Shown here: positions 1-7,574 of the stretch, one piece after another
Layout of the letters: each line of letters starts with the position of its first letter
How positions within the stretch are numbered: the first letter of the stretch is position 1
Source: Pseudomonas graminis
Lineage (GTDB): Bacteria; Pseudomonadota; Gammaproteobacteria; Pseudomonadales; Pseudomonadaceae
NCBI RefSeq assembly: GCF_004364335.1
Contig: NZ_SOCR01000004.1
Span: forward strand, 186,001-250,000
Direction of reading: 5' to 3'
DNA length: 64,000 nt
The notes under the pieces: model-generated
Seen by the model: only the letters and a program-made list of their open reading frames with translations
What the model was told of the DNA's origin: nothing
Database searches by the model: none
Program-made: the position numbers and the translations under genes

Positions 1-495
1 CAGGGTACCAGTCAGGGTTTGCAACTCGCCCCGGCTGCGCCGTCGCAAGCCGCCACTTTGGCTCTGATTTCCAACGAGGCACCTCGCTGCGTAATTCCCG
101 ATGACATGCCAGGCCCGAAAGATCAGGCGTGCAAAACTTTCAAGGCTTGGGCGAATTACGCCATGGCCTACCGCAAGCGCCATAACGCATGGCCGGTATG
201 GAACGCCAAAGTTGCCAAGCAGGTGTCGCTGCTGGTCGACCGTCTGGGCATCGATGTTGCTCACCACGTCTCTGCGTTCTTCCTGACCATCAACGATGCC
301 CGCGTCGTGGGGAACATGCACAGCATCGGCGACCTACTGGCCAAGGCCGAGTCCTACCACACGCAGTGGACGACCAATCGCCAGATGAATGCGACCACGG
401 CGCGCCAGATCGAGCAGACCCAAGCGAACATCAACGCCGCGCAACAGGCTGCCGAGAATATCCGCCAAGGAGGTCGCCGTAATGCTTTCCTATGA
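1..495 (+). CDS. Phage replication protein, C-terminal part (5' end outside window)
   Basis: The frame is open from base 1, so the gene starts left of the window; 164 residues are visible. It ends with a Gln/Asn/Ala-rich helical tail. The conserved-looking block around 'FKAWANYAMAYRKR' resembles the C-terminal half of O-like replication proteins of Pseudomonas temperate phages, whose DNA-binding domain would lie upstream. It overlaps the next gene by 14 bp and heads a tightly packed early operon. Assignment rests on recollection of the family and on position just before the nin-like block; the replication role is inferred. Confidence 0.6.
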   Translation, partial: QGTSQGLQLAPAAPSQAATLALISNEAPRCVIPDDMPGPKDQACKTFKAWANYAMAYRKRHNAWPVWNAKVAKQVSLLVDRLGIDVAHHVSAFFLTINDARVVGNMHSIGDLLAKAESYHTQWTTNRQMNATTARQIEQTQANINAAQQAAENIRQGGRRNAFL

Positions 496-1276
496 CGAAA
501 TCGCCGAACTGTCAGGGGCAATCTGCGCCACTGCTGAGGCGATGGGCCAGACGATCAGCGCCGCCGGTGCCCAAGTCATTGCCGAGGATCTGGCCGGTTA
601 TGAGGCTGCGGTGATTATCGCCGGGCTTCGGGCCTGCCGACGCGAGCCGAGTGGGAAGCTTTGTCTCGGCATGGTGTTGAAGAACATACACGCCGCTGAC
701 GGCCGCCCGGGCAAAGATGAGGCCTGGTCGATTGCCCTTTCGGCAAGTGACGAGTACGAGACCGTCGTACTTACCGCTGAAATCCGCCAAGCCATGTCTG
801 CTTCAACACCGATTCTGCAAGCTGGCGACAAGGTGGGCGCACGCATGGCTTTCATGAGCGCGTATGAGCGCCTCGTCGCATTTGCCCGCGCCGAAGATCG
901 CCCAGCGAAATGGGAAGTGTCGCTGGGCTACGACTCGGCCCGTCGCCTGGTCGCCATTGAGTCCGCCGTACGCTCCCAACTCATCACCCACGAGACTGGC
1001 AGCAAATACCTTGCTGACTTGCGCATTTCGCCCATCACTGAGGAAGGCCAAGCCATTGCAGGTTTGCTCACCGGCAATCAGCCGACTCATGTTGCCCCAC
1101 ATGTTCGGGCCAAGCTCGACGAAGTACGTCAGATTCTCAAAGAGAGCAAACGGGTGAAAGAGCGCGATCGCCTGAAGCAAGCGCAGCGTCGCCGAGTAGA
1201 TAGTTATCTCCGCAAGCGCCATGCCCGGGCCGCACTGGAGGACCTCAAAATTGCCGCCAGCCAGGAGCGTTTCTGA
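482..1276 (+). CDS. Hypothetical phage early protein, possible replication partner
   Basis: 264 residues, starting at the ATG inside the 3' end of the preceding gene with an AAGGAGG Shine-Dalgarno about 10 bases upstream. The sequence is mostly helical, with a basic, charged coiled stretch near residues 215-262 (many Lys/Arg/Glu). No catalytic motif is visible. Its place directly after the O-like replication gene is where lambdoid phages carry a helicase loader (P) or helicase, but it has no Walker motifs, so a loader-type or accessory role is only a positional guess. Confidence 0.55.
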   Translation: MLSYDEIAELSGAICATAEAMGQTISAAGAQVIAEDLAGYEAAVIIAGLRACRREPSGKLCLGMVLKNIHAADGRPGKDEAWSIALSASDEYETVVLTAEIRQAMSASTPILQAGDKVGARMAFMSAYERLVAFARAEDRPAKWEVSLGYDSARRLVAIESAVRSQLITHETGSKYLADLRISPITEEGQAIAGLLTGNQPTHVAPHVRAKLDEVRQILKESKRVKERDRLKQAQRRRVDSYLRKRHARAALEDLKIAASQERF

Positions 1277-1788
1277 TGGCCTTTACCGATTCCGGAATCC
1301 AACAGCTCCTTGCCGGCCAGTCCTCCACCGCCCGAAAGATCTTCGAGCACGTGCCCATCCAGCAACCGTGGAGCGCCCACGACATTCATTGCGCCGCGCT
1401 GGCAGCGAACGCCACTTCTGTTGCCGTGCACGCGGTCCGCCGCGCGCTTGGGGAGTTAAAGGACGCCGGGATTATCCGCGAGCCAGTCGGCAGCAAGTTT
1501 CAGCGCGACGCCGTAACCACAAAATTGAGGATTGAAAAACCCATGCCGATGCCTGCCAACCAGACCCACGTTCCACTCAAGAAGGCAGATGTCCAGGCGC
1601 TGGATGCGCTGGTGGGGCTCTCCGCAGAAGTCGTCAGTCTGGCAGACGATATCAGCGCGCGCCTGAAAGGACTGGCGTCACGCATCGAGGAGGTTGCCCT
1701 GTCGGTTGAAGTTGAGCGCGATACCAACGCCGAGGCGCTGGGCAAGCTTAAGCAGCTCCAGACCTTGCTGAAGGGGATCGCACAGTGA
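1276..1788 (+). CDS. Small DNA-binding-like phage protein with coiled-coil tail
   Basis: 170 residues; its ATG overlaps the previous stop by one base. Residues 15-75 have the spacing of a winged helix fold ('ARKIFEHVPIQQPWSAHDIH' then 'VRRALGELKDAGIIREPVGS', a typical recognition-helix/wing pattern). Residues about 100-170 form a heptad-rich helix suited to dimerisation. This suggests a DNA-binding early protein, though no specific family is recognised. It sits in the same early operon as the replication genes. Confidence 0.55.
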   Translation: MAFTDSGIQQLLAGQSSTARKIFEHVPIQQPWSAHDIHCAALAANATSVAVHAVRRALGELKDAGIIREPVGSKFQRDAVTTKLRIEKPMPMPANQTHVPLKKADVQALDALVGLSAEVVSLADDISARLKGLASRIEEVALSVEVERDTNAEALGKLKQLQTLLKGIAQ

Positions 1789-1988
1789 GCGCCGAGAACA
1801 GACTTGCTCGACCAGACCCCGCAGCTTTTCGGTATGCGGTCTACGCGTGCTCCTCGAAGATCGATCTGTCGACTCCACCGGATCCTGCGATTGCGTTGTT
1901 CGATAACAAGGGCATTGCCGAGTCGTTTGGTCGGTCGATGTGGCCCAGCACCTTTGAAGTCGTCGATTTGATTGGTGCCGCACGATGA
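1785..1988 (+). CDS. Small hypothetical phage protein (67 aa)
   Basis: GTG start overlapping the stop of the upstream gene (GTGA). Contains a short 'RYAVYACSSKID' segment and no recognisable domain. Supported as a real gene mainly by the continuous stop/start overlaps on both sides, which are typical of nin-region genes. Confidence 0.5.
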   Translation: MSAENRLARPDPAAFRYAVYACSSKIDLSTPPDPAIALFDNKGIAESFGRSMWPSTFEVVDLIGAAR

Positions 1989-2101
1989 GAACGATCAAGG
2001 CACTCGCCAGCGTCGCCAGGTGCTTCATCGCTTTCATGGTGACCGGCTACGACGGCTCTGTCCCTCCAATTGAATCGCAGTTCGGGGAATGGCTGTTATG
2101 A
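1985..2101 (+). CDS. Very short phage ORF (38 aa)
   Basis: ATG overlaps the preceding TGA (ATGA) and its own TGA overlaps the next ATG at 2098. The product is 38 residues with a hydrophobic/basic start ('MRTIKALASVARCF'). No homologous family recognised. The double overlap makes translational coupling plausible. Confidence 0.45.
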   Translation: MRTIKALASVARCFIAFMVTGYDGSVPPIESQFGEWLL

Positions 2102-2403
2102 CCAAACAGACGAAGTTCACCAAGGCCGCGCGCGGCCGCGACTGCCAGATCCGTGTGCCGGGCGTGTGCAACGGCAATCCTGAAACTACGGTGCTGGCCC
2201 ACCTGCGAATGGCGGGCACTCGCTGCGGCACCGGACTCAAACCGCACGATCTTCAGGCCGCCTGGGCGTGCTCTGCATGCCACGACGCCGTCGACGCGCG
2301 GCGCAAGACAGAATTCAGCCGTGAACAACTCCGCACGATGCACATGGAAGGCATGGTGCGGACCATCGACATTCTGGTCAGCGAAGGGAAGGTGGCAGCG
2401 TGA
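2098..2403 (+). CDS. DUF1364-type nuclease-domain phage protein
   Basis: 101 residues. It carries paired cysteines ('IRVPGVCNG' near the N-terminus and 'CSACHDAVDAR' in the middle) plus His residues arranged like the zinc/nuclease fold of DUF1364 proteins from nin regions of lambdoid phages. An ATG at 2089 is in frame, but GGGGA ends at 2088, giving the 2098 ATG a workable 9-base spacing, so 2098 is preferred. Probably acts on phage DNA during recombination or replication; substrate unknown. Confidence 0.7.
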   Translation: MTKQTKFTKAARGRDCQIRVPGVCNGNPETTVLAHLRMAGTRCGTGLKPHDLQAAWACSACHDAVDARRKTEFSREQLRTMHMEGMVRTIDILVSEGKVAA

Positions 2404-2489
2404 CTTGGTCTCAACTTAAAACCCTGCTGAAGGAAAAGACAGTTCACACCGACGGCCGTGAGACGTACTGGTTTGGGGGGGCGCGATGA
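2400..2489 (+). CDS. Very short phage ORF (29 aa)
   Basis: GTG start overlaps the previous TGA and the stop overlaps the next ATG at 2486. The 29-residue product begins MTWSQLKTLLKEK and ends with a Gly-rich tail. It fills an otherwise empty gap between two overlapping genes, which is the main support. Confidence 0.4.
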   Translation: MTWSQLKTLLKEKTVHTDGRETYWFGGAR

Positions 2490-2746
2490 CCGACCTGAAC
2501 GAAATGTCGCCGGCCGCGCGATCTGCTGCCATGCGTGGCGGAATGGCTGGCTGGGGACAGGTCGGAGGCGTTGCCGAACACATCCTGTACATGGAGGCTC
2601 GGCCAAAGCGCCCCGGACGTCAGCCCAAGTGTCACTGTGGCTGCGAAATGCCGAAAACACATATCGGCAAGGCCAATGGCGTCGCCTTAACAGGCGGTTG
2701 CGAGCTCTACGTGCGGCGCTGGGTGAAAACTGGAGGTCGTCCATGA
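2486..2746 (+). CDS. Small Cys-rich phage protein (86 aa)
   Basis: Contains a 'CHCGCEMPKTH' cluster near residue 49 that could bind zinc, followed by a C-terminal basic stretch. The N-terminus 'SPAARSAAMRGGMAGWG' is Ala/Gly rich. Its stop overlaps the rusA-like start. No named family recognised; a small metal-binding accessory protein is the most that can be said. Confidence 0.5.
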   Translation: MTDLNEMSPAARSAAMRGGMAGWGQVGGVAEHILYMEARPKRPGRQPKCHCGCEMPKTHIGKANGVALTGGCELYVRRWVKTGGRP

Positions 2747-3108
2747 CCGAGACGTTGATTCTGCCGTGGCCACCGAAGGTGCTCAGTCCGAATGCGCGCT
2801 CGCACTGGGCAACCAAGAGCAAGGCGGCCAAGGCCTACCGCGCAACCTGTTTTCTGCTGTGTCTCAAAGCGGCCTTGCCTGTGCCTACCGGCCGGGCGCT
2901 GCTGTCCCTTGAGTTTGTCCCGCCTGATCGGCGGCGCCGTGACGATGACAACTGCATCGCTGCATTCAAATCCGGGCGTGACGGCGTGGCGCAGGCCTTG
3001 GGCATTGACGACAGCAGGTTCGTAACCCAGCTCCAGATCAGCGAAGAGACGATCAAGGGCGGCTCGGTGCGCGTGCGGATTACCGACTATATCGAGACAT
3101 CCGCATGA
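2743..3108 (+). CDS. RusA-family Holliday junction resolvase
   Basis: 121 residues, the usual RusA length. It opens with the family's 'ILPWPPKVLSPNARSHW' pattern and carries the acidic catalytic segment 'RRRDDDNC' at residues 63-71, with Lys76 and Asp80 after it and Asp89/Asp90 downstream. RusA dimers cleave four-way junctions in phage DNA. The ATG with GGAGG upstream fixes the start, overlapping the preceding gene. It is translationally coupled to the recombinase gene that follows. Confidence 0.85.
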   Translation: MTETLILPWPPKVLSPNARSHWATKSKAAKAYRATCFLLCLKAALPVPTGRALLSLEFVPPDRRRRDDDNCIAAFKSGRDGVAQALGIDDSRFVTQLQISEETIKGGSVRVRITDYIETSA

Positions 3109-4406
3109 GCAAGACCCGCGCTGTGAAGCTCAGCGACGCAGAGATCCGCCGGCAGTCGGCCGACGTCGCCGTGCACGACCTTCGTGACCCTCGTCATCCG
3201 GGCCTGTACCTGCGCTTCGGCAAAGATCGGCAGCGCGGCTCCTGGTATCTGGTCAAAGGCAAGGCGTGGAAGCGCCTCGCGCGCTGGCCCGAACTGAGTG
3301 CGGCCGCCATTGTTGCGGAGTTGCCTGCGCTCCGTCAGCGCCTGCTTCACGATCCAGAAGCCGCCGTAGCGGTGGGGCAGCTCGCCACGTGCGGGCAACT
3401 GATCGACTGGTACGGCGAGCGAATGAGCCTGGACCGGTCGCTGTCGGCGAAGCGCAAGGCAGGTGCGAAGTCGGCCATCAAGTGTCACCTCAAGCCCAGG
3501 CTGGAGCACGTGCCCCTGCGTGACCTGACCGCCGCCGTGTTGGACCGTGAGCTGATGTGGCCATGCCAGCAAGAGCTGTCGCTGTCGTACGTGCACCAGT
3601 TGTTCGTGCTGCTGGTGGTAGCGTTCCTGCAGGCATCCAAGCTGGGCCTGATTGATAGAAACCCGATGGCCGAAATGAAGTTCGTGGACTTCACGAAGGC
3701 TCGCATCATGCCGAAGGCGGCCCGGTTGCGCGGCGGGCACCTGGCGGAGGTGGTGCCCATGCTGGCCGGCCTGTTCGAGATCCAGCCCGGCGAGGCCATG
3801 TTGGCGCTGATGATGCTGTGCCATGGCACTCGTGTCGGTGAAACCCGAATGGCGCGCTGGTCAGACATCTCCATCCCGGACGGCGAGTGGTTCATTCCCG
3901 CCGAGAACACCAAGACCCGGACTGAGCACCGCGTGCCGTTGACCGCTCAGGCCAAGGCGCTGCTGACCCGGTACAGGGCCATCCAGCTGGCTCGTGGTTA
4001 CGAGGGCATTTACCTGTTCCCGTCACGTCGCGGCCGTGTGCTGAGCGAAGGGCAGGCGAGCGCCGTGTTTACCCGCATCGGCCAAGGTGAGTGGACCAGT
4101 CACGACCTGCGCAAGGTTGCCCGCACAGCGTGGACTGACCTCGGCATCGACGGGCACATCGGCGAGATGCTGCTCAACCACTCGCTGGGCAAGATCGCGA
4201 GCACCTACATCAACACTCAGGCCCGGGCACAGCGTCTGGCGGCGCTGGAGAAGTGGCACAACTGGTTAGATGAGCGCGGCCTTAACGCGATTCACAACCT
4301 GACAGACACCCAATATGAAGATTCGCAAAACCCCGCGCACGCCGCGAACGGCGAGGTCTGCGAGCCTGTTTCCAACATTGTGAATGGCGAGGTTTCAAAA
4401 TGCTGA
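3105..4406 (+). CDS. Tyrosine recombinase/integrase inside the nin-like region
   Basis: 433 residues. The catalytic residues of the tyrosine recombinase family are all visible: Arg243 in 'CHGTRVGE', His333 and Arg336 in 'SHDLRK', His359 in 'LLNHSLG' and Tyr368 in 'ASTYINT'. The N-terminal 200 residues hold an AP2-like arm-binding/core-binding region. It overlaps rusA by 4 bp and is co-transcribed with early genes, not placed beside an attachment site. That position suggests either a relocated integrase or a recombinase with another role, such as genome dimer resolution. Residues 395-433 form an extra tail beyond the catalytic domain. Confidence 0.85.
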   Translation: MSKTRAVKLSDAEIRRQSADVAVHDLRDPRHPGLYLRFGKDRQRGSWYLVKGKAWKRLARWPELSAAAIVAELPALRQRLLHDPEAAVAVGQLATCGQLIDWYGERMSLDRSLSAKRKAGAKSAIKCHLKPRLEHVPLRDLTAAVLDRELMWPCQQELSLSYVHQLFVLLVVAFLQASKLGLIDRNPMAEMKFVDFTKARIMPKAARLRGGHLAEVVPMLAGLFEIQPGEAMLALMMLCHGTRVGETRMARWSDISIPDGEWFIPAENTKTRTEHRVPLTAQAKALLTRYRAIQLARGYEGIYLFPSRRGRVLSEGQASAVFTRIGQGEWTSHDLRKVARTAWTDLGIDGHIGEMLLNHSLGKIASTYINTQARAQRLAALEKWHNWLDERGLNAIHNLTDTQYEDSQNPAHAANGEVCEPVSNIVNGEVSKC

Positions 4407-4606
4407 ACCAAGGCCTTTTTAAGCCAAGCGTCAGCCTCTGGCAGCACTACGTCACCGTCCTCAGTGTTGCTGGGATGGGCGTGGCGGTCCTGTTAGATTC
4501 GGGATGGGTCGCAACTATCGTCGTCGCTATGTTCTTGGTCGGTGCGGCTGTTGAGGGCTACGCCGAAGGCTTTATCGGTGCGAGCGAGGATGATGAACGC
4601 CTATGA
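4400..4606 (+). CDS. Small membrane protein (68 aa)
   Basis: Two hydrophobic segments (about residues 14-34 and 36-55) and an acidic C-terminus 'GASEDDERL'. GAGG stands 8 bases before the ATG. It overlaps the recombinase by 7 bp and the next gene by 4 bp. Inner-membrane location is predicted; function unknown. Confidence 0.5.
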   Translation: MLNQGLFKPSVSLWQHYVTVLSVAGMGVAVLLDSGWVATIVVAMFLVGAAVEGYAEGFIGASEDDERL

Positions 4607-4917
4607 AAAAGAGCCATGGACCTGCATTCCGCAAGGAATTGAAGCCGCTGATGGAGTGCGGCTGGTGTCGCGGCACAGGTGTCGTTGCGGGCGTGTTTCA
4701 CCAGCTCGACTGCGCCGCGTGCCGCGGATCGGGCTGGGTGTGCCAAGTGACCGGCGAGGCGCTGCCGCTGGAAGACCTGGTGCCGCAACTGAACATGAAG
4801 CTGCGCAACGTCACCGCCGAGCTGAACCGGGCACGGCACAGCCAGGGCGGCGCACACGAACAATACGAACAGAACAACCGCCGCGGTGCCGGCGGCACGA
4901 ACTTCACAGGGGATTGA
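4603..4917 (+). CDS. DnaJ-type zinc-finger small phage protein
   Basis: 104 residues with two CxxCxGxG motifs: 'CGWCRGTG' at about residue 19 and 'CAACRGSG' about 20 residues later. These match the zinc-binding repeats of DnaJ. Small proteins of this kind often precede Q-like antiterminators in Pseudomonas phages. The C-terminus is polar and probably disordered. Zinc binding is a confident inference; its partner is unknown. Confidence 0.6.
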   Translation: MKKSHGPAFRKELKPLMECGWCRGTGVVAGVFHQLDCAACRGSGWVCQVTGEALPLEDLVPQLNMKLRNVTAELNRARHSQGGAHEQYEQNNRRGAGGTNFTGD

Positions 4918-4920
4918 TCG

Positions 4921-5484
4921 ATGGGCATGTACAAAGATGTGATGGGTACCCTGGTGCGCGTGCTGGCCGCTGACAACATCGACAACAGCACGAAGCAGTC
5001 CTGGCAGAAGCTGATCGATGCCGATCTGCGCCAAGGTGGCAATGGCAGCACCCTGTCGCCTCGTGACAAGTTCGATTACGACTGCTGCCTGTACGCGCTG
5101 CTGCACCGTCAGTTGGAGCCGGCACAGTGGGACGTGCTTGTCGCGAAGTACTCCACGCATAAGGCGAACAAGGTGGCCGCTATTGGGCGGCTGGTGAGTC
5201 GCATCTCATCGCCCGCTCCGCAGCTCTTCATCTATAAGGCGCTCACGGCTTGGGCAATCCCGAAGCTCAAGGGCGTCCAGTCCGACAAGCGCTCGACTGA
5301 CATGATCGTGCTACCCGCCGAGTTCTACGACATGAACACATGGGACGTGAATGCTTCACCAGAGCGTACCCGCCGCAACTGGAGAGCGGGCGCCCATAAA
5401 CGTCTTGAACAACTGGAGGAGGCCGCCGTTATCCATGCGACCCACATCTTCGATGACGAACAAATTTTCACCGATGCCGCTTGA
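4921..5484 (+). CDS. Candidate late-gene antiterminator (Q-like)
   Basis: 187 residues, ATG preceded by GGGG. No zinc motif is evident, but 'KFDYDCCLYALLHRQL' and a basic C-terminus 'RTRRNWRAGAHKRLEQL' suggest nucleic-acid binding. It is the last early gene and is followed at once by a candidate promoter and a rho-independent terminator, the arrangement of lambda Q, pR' and tR'. The Q assignment is by position; I do not recognise the sequence as a named Q family. Confidence 0.5.
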   Translation: MGMYKDVMGTLVRVLAADNIDNSTKQSWQKLIDADLRQGGNGSTLSPRDKFDYDCCLYALLHRQLEPAQWDVLVAKYSTHKANKVAAIGRLVSRISSPAPQLFIYKALTAWAIPKLKGVQSDKRSTDMIVLPAEFYDMNTWDVNASPERTRRNWRAGAHKRLEQLEEAAVIHATHIFDDEQIFTDAA

Positions 5485-5510
5485 CCATGATGGCCGTTTG
5501 GCCGTAAATT
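5481..5510 (+). promoter_or_regulatory. Candidate late promoter (pR'-like)
   Basis: TTGACC at 5481-5486 and TAAATT at 5505-5510 are separated by 18 bases, overlapping the stop of the Q-like gene. A strong terminator follows about 50 bases downstream, as expected for a promoter controlled by antitermination. The -10 match is only 4 of 6. Confidence 0.35.
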
Positions 5511-5561
5511 AACCCCATCATGTCAATTTTGCGTGTGGTGATACGAGCACACGGCGAATCC

Positions 5562-5588
5562 AAAAACCCGGCCGAGCGCCGGGTTTTT
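5562..5588 (+). terminator. Rho-independent terminator (tR'-like)
   Basis: An 11-bp stem of AAAAACCCGGC with its complement and a 5-nt loop, ending in a T run. It lies between the Q-like gene and the late genes, so it is a natural target for antitermination. Confidence 0.8.
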
Positions 5589-5667
5589 CGTCTCTGCTCT
5601 CAAGCTCTGTGGTCTACGCTTTCGGTTCCGGTGATGGCAACCGTCACCGCGATAATGAGAGCGTAAA

Positions 5668-6216
5668 ATGGCCTTCAGCGACGAACAAAAACTCATCGTA
5701 GCCTTGCTAACCGAAATCCACGAAAAGCTTGGAATCCAAGACGGACTTGATGCGCCGTTCGTTCAATCCATAGTGTCAAGTGACAACACGTGGGCCTTGC
5801 GGTGGCGTTATCAAGGAATGTTTAAGGACTCGGAAACTCCCCCCAACGTTAAGCGCGTAGCCGATGTGTTGGACATGTGTGAAGTGTTGGAGCGAACTGC
5901 GGACTCCCTTTCAGATGAGGAGCGTGCCCAGGTGGAAGCGGTGACAGGGCACTCGGTTTCAGGCGCCCGCTTCGTAGGTTATAGCGGGAATGACGAGGAC
6001 GAGTTTCATATCGTTCAAATCCTTGTAGATGACCTTGGCAAGTGGGGCTCGTTTAAAGGGCGGGACTTCAATGCCCACATGCCAATGGTCGATGTCTACG
6101 ACAGAATGCTGAATGTGTATTCGGGCCTGAATTCTCTGCATAACTATTCTGCAACCCTATCGGTTGAAGATTTGACCGCTGTTTTGGATGCTCGAACTCA
6201 TCCAGATCACCGTTAA
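5668..6216 (+). CDS. YfbU-family protein (cargo gene)
   Basis: 182 residues beginning 'FSDEQKLIVALLTEIHEKL', with 'DNTWALRWRYQGMF' and 'VADVLDMCEVLE', all characteristic of the YfbU family. Function of the family is poorly known (helical cytosolic protein). It has its own terminators on both sides and lies between the late regulator and lysis genes, so it is probably a lysogenic cargo gene rather than a structural one. Confidence 0.8.
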   Translation: MAFSDEQKLIVALLTEIHEKLGIQDGLDAPFVQSIVSSDNTWALRWRYQGMFKDSETPPNVKRVADVLDMCEVLERTADSLSDEERAQVEAVTGHSVSGARFVGYSGNDEDEFHIVQILVDDLGKWGSFKGRDFNAHMPMVDVYDRMLNVYSGLNSLHNYSATLSVEDLTAVLDARTHPDHR

Positions 6217-6232
6217 GCACATTGCTTCAACG

Positions 6233-6257
6233 ACCCCGCTAAGTGCGGGGTTTTTTT
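6233..6257 (+). terminator. Terminator after the YfbU gene
   Basis: ACCCCGC stem, 5-nt loop, GCGGGGT followed by a run of T residues, 17 bases after the stop codon. Confidence 0.85.
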
Positions 6258-6422
6258 GTTGCATGCATGACGCCATAGCCAGGTTGGTTCCTTCGGGAGT
6301 GGCCTGGACGTCGATAGCCTGAAGTGCGGTACGCAAACAACACCGGAGCCACTGAGCCTCCTTACCTCGATTGTTGCGGGGCGGCTCTGGCGGGGAGCGT
6401 GGGAAGACACGCAACTATCTCG

Positions 6423-6449
6423 AGCCACAGCATCTGCTGGGGCTTTTTC
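6423..6449 (+). terminator. Terminator hairpin upstream of a truncated holin-like gene
   Basis: AGCCACAGCA pairs with TGCTGGGGCT (one mismatch), then T5. A similar hairpin followed by the same 'TTTTTCGTTT' tail occurs at 7193-7219 just before the intact holin, suggesting duplication or insertion between them. Confidence 0.6.
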
Positions 6450-6519
6450 GTTTTCAGCCCCGCCACACCCATCGCTCCGAGCTGGGTGTGCTGCGGCGCT
6501 GATTAATTCTGGAGTAGAA

Positions 6520-6624
6520 ATGGACCCAACCGACCTTGGCACAGGCACACCTACCTGGCTGGGCGTGGCAGGAACTGTCTTACTCAGAAGGTCCCCTGTG
6601 GTGAAGATATTTCTCGCAAGATAG
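6520..6624 (+). pseudogene. Truncated phage membrane/holin-like gene fragment
   Basis: ATG with GGAG upstream opens a 34-residue frame starting 'MDPTDLGTGTPTWLG' and a hydrophobic stretch, then stops after 'VKIFLAR'. This start resembles small lysis-region membrane proteins of Pseudomonas phages that are normally about 100 residues. The frame ends where unrelated sequence begins, so I read it as a gene cut by an insertion or deletion. Confidence 0.5.
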
Positions 6625-6772
6625 CGACCGAAGGGGCGATGGACAGCGCTGAAATCGGCACGTCTGTGTAGAGGTCGCACTGTGGGCATACAGGTTTCCA
6701 AAGCCAAGGGACTATAGGTCAAAATTTGGATCCAACGTGATAGCATTCGCGGAATCATTCGCGAGGATTGTC

Positions 6773-7114
6773 ATGGAAAATATTACGTTGGCTGCAGCTG
6801 TACTCTCTTCTCTATTTGGACAGTTGCTCACAGGGGTGGTGGCCGCCTGCGCGACCTACTTCGCTTTTTGGGGTCGCAACCAGACATACTCCAGACACGC
6901 CGGCTGGCTCATCAGCTTGGCGGTGTTCTTGGCGTTATGGGCCATTTTTCCCAACGGGTTCCACACGGTCTTCCCGCCCGAGACGATGAGACAGTTCGGT
7001 GGCCTAGCCCCGGAAGCACCTAACTACAAAGCGTTGTTCATAGCCGATTCGGTTTGGACAGTTGTCGGTTGGGGCTTCGGTCTATGGCTCTGGAGCTACG
7101 GCCGCAATGACTGA
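6773..7114 (+). CDS. Hypothetical membrane protein (113 aa)
   Basis: Three to four hydrophobic segments (about residues 4-32, 44-60 and 86-108). The start is set at the ATG preceded by GAGG; an in-frame GTG 36 bases earlier lacks a clear ribosome site. It lies between the broken holin-like fragment and the intact holin, with terminators on both sides. It could be a second holin or antiholin, or an inserted cargo gene; the sequence alone does not decide. Confidence 0.5.
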   Translation: MENITLAAAVLSSLFGQLLTGVVAACATYFAFWGRNQTYSRHAGWLISLAVFLALWAIFPNGFHTVFPPETMRQFGGLAPEAPNYKALFIADSVWTVVGWGFGLWLWSYGRND

Positions 7115-7192
7115 AGCAGTTCAATGAACACGTCCCCAAGGAGGACGTCGCTCTAGGACAGCTCGTTAAGGCGAGGTTGTTAGTGATTATTG

Positions 7193-7219
7193 AGGCTCGC
7201 CACATCGGCGGGCCTTTTT
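7193..7219 (+). terminator. Terminator upstream of the lysis cassette
   Basis: AGGCTCGCC and GGCGGGCCT form a 9-bp stem (one G-T pair) with a 5-base loop, followed by T residues. Confidence 0.7.
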
Positions 7220-7250
7220 CGTTTATAGACCCCGAAAGGGCCAACACCGG

Positions 7251-7574
7251 ATGCGCACTATGCCCGACAAGCCAGATACCTGGGCCAAGCTCTGGATGGC
7301 CCTGTCAAATCCACTATGGCAGGGCGCGATCATGGCCATCATCGTCTCTCTAATGCGCATCCTTTACGACGCAAAAGAAACCAGCAAACGCCGGATCTTC
7401 TTCGAGGCGTTGATCTGTGGTGCGCTGAGCCTGGTGGCTTCCAGCCTGATCGAGTGGATGGCCTGGCCGCCCAGCCTATCAGTCGCTGCCGGTGGAACGA
7501 TCGGCTTTCTCGGCGTCACAGCCATTCGCGAACTGGTCACGCGGTTCATTGGCCGAAAGGTGGACATCACATGA
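7251..7574 (+). CDS. Phage holin (lambda S-like superfamily)
   Basis: 107 residues with three predicted transmembrane helices (about 22-40, 52-70 and 74-92) and the motif 'FFEALICGALSLVASS', typical of phage holin family 3. The short charged N-terminus carries two start codons (7251 and 7260), which recalls the dual-start holin/antiholin design of lambda S. It overlaps the Rz gene by 4 bp. It would permeabilise the inner membrane at the end of the lytic cycle. Confidence 0.8.
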   Translation: MRTMPDKPDTWAKLWMALSNPLWQGAIMAIIVSLMRILYDAKETSKRRIFFEALICGALSLVASSLIEWMAWPPSLSVAAGGTIGFLGVTAIRELVTRFIGRKVDIT

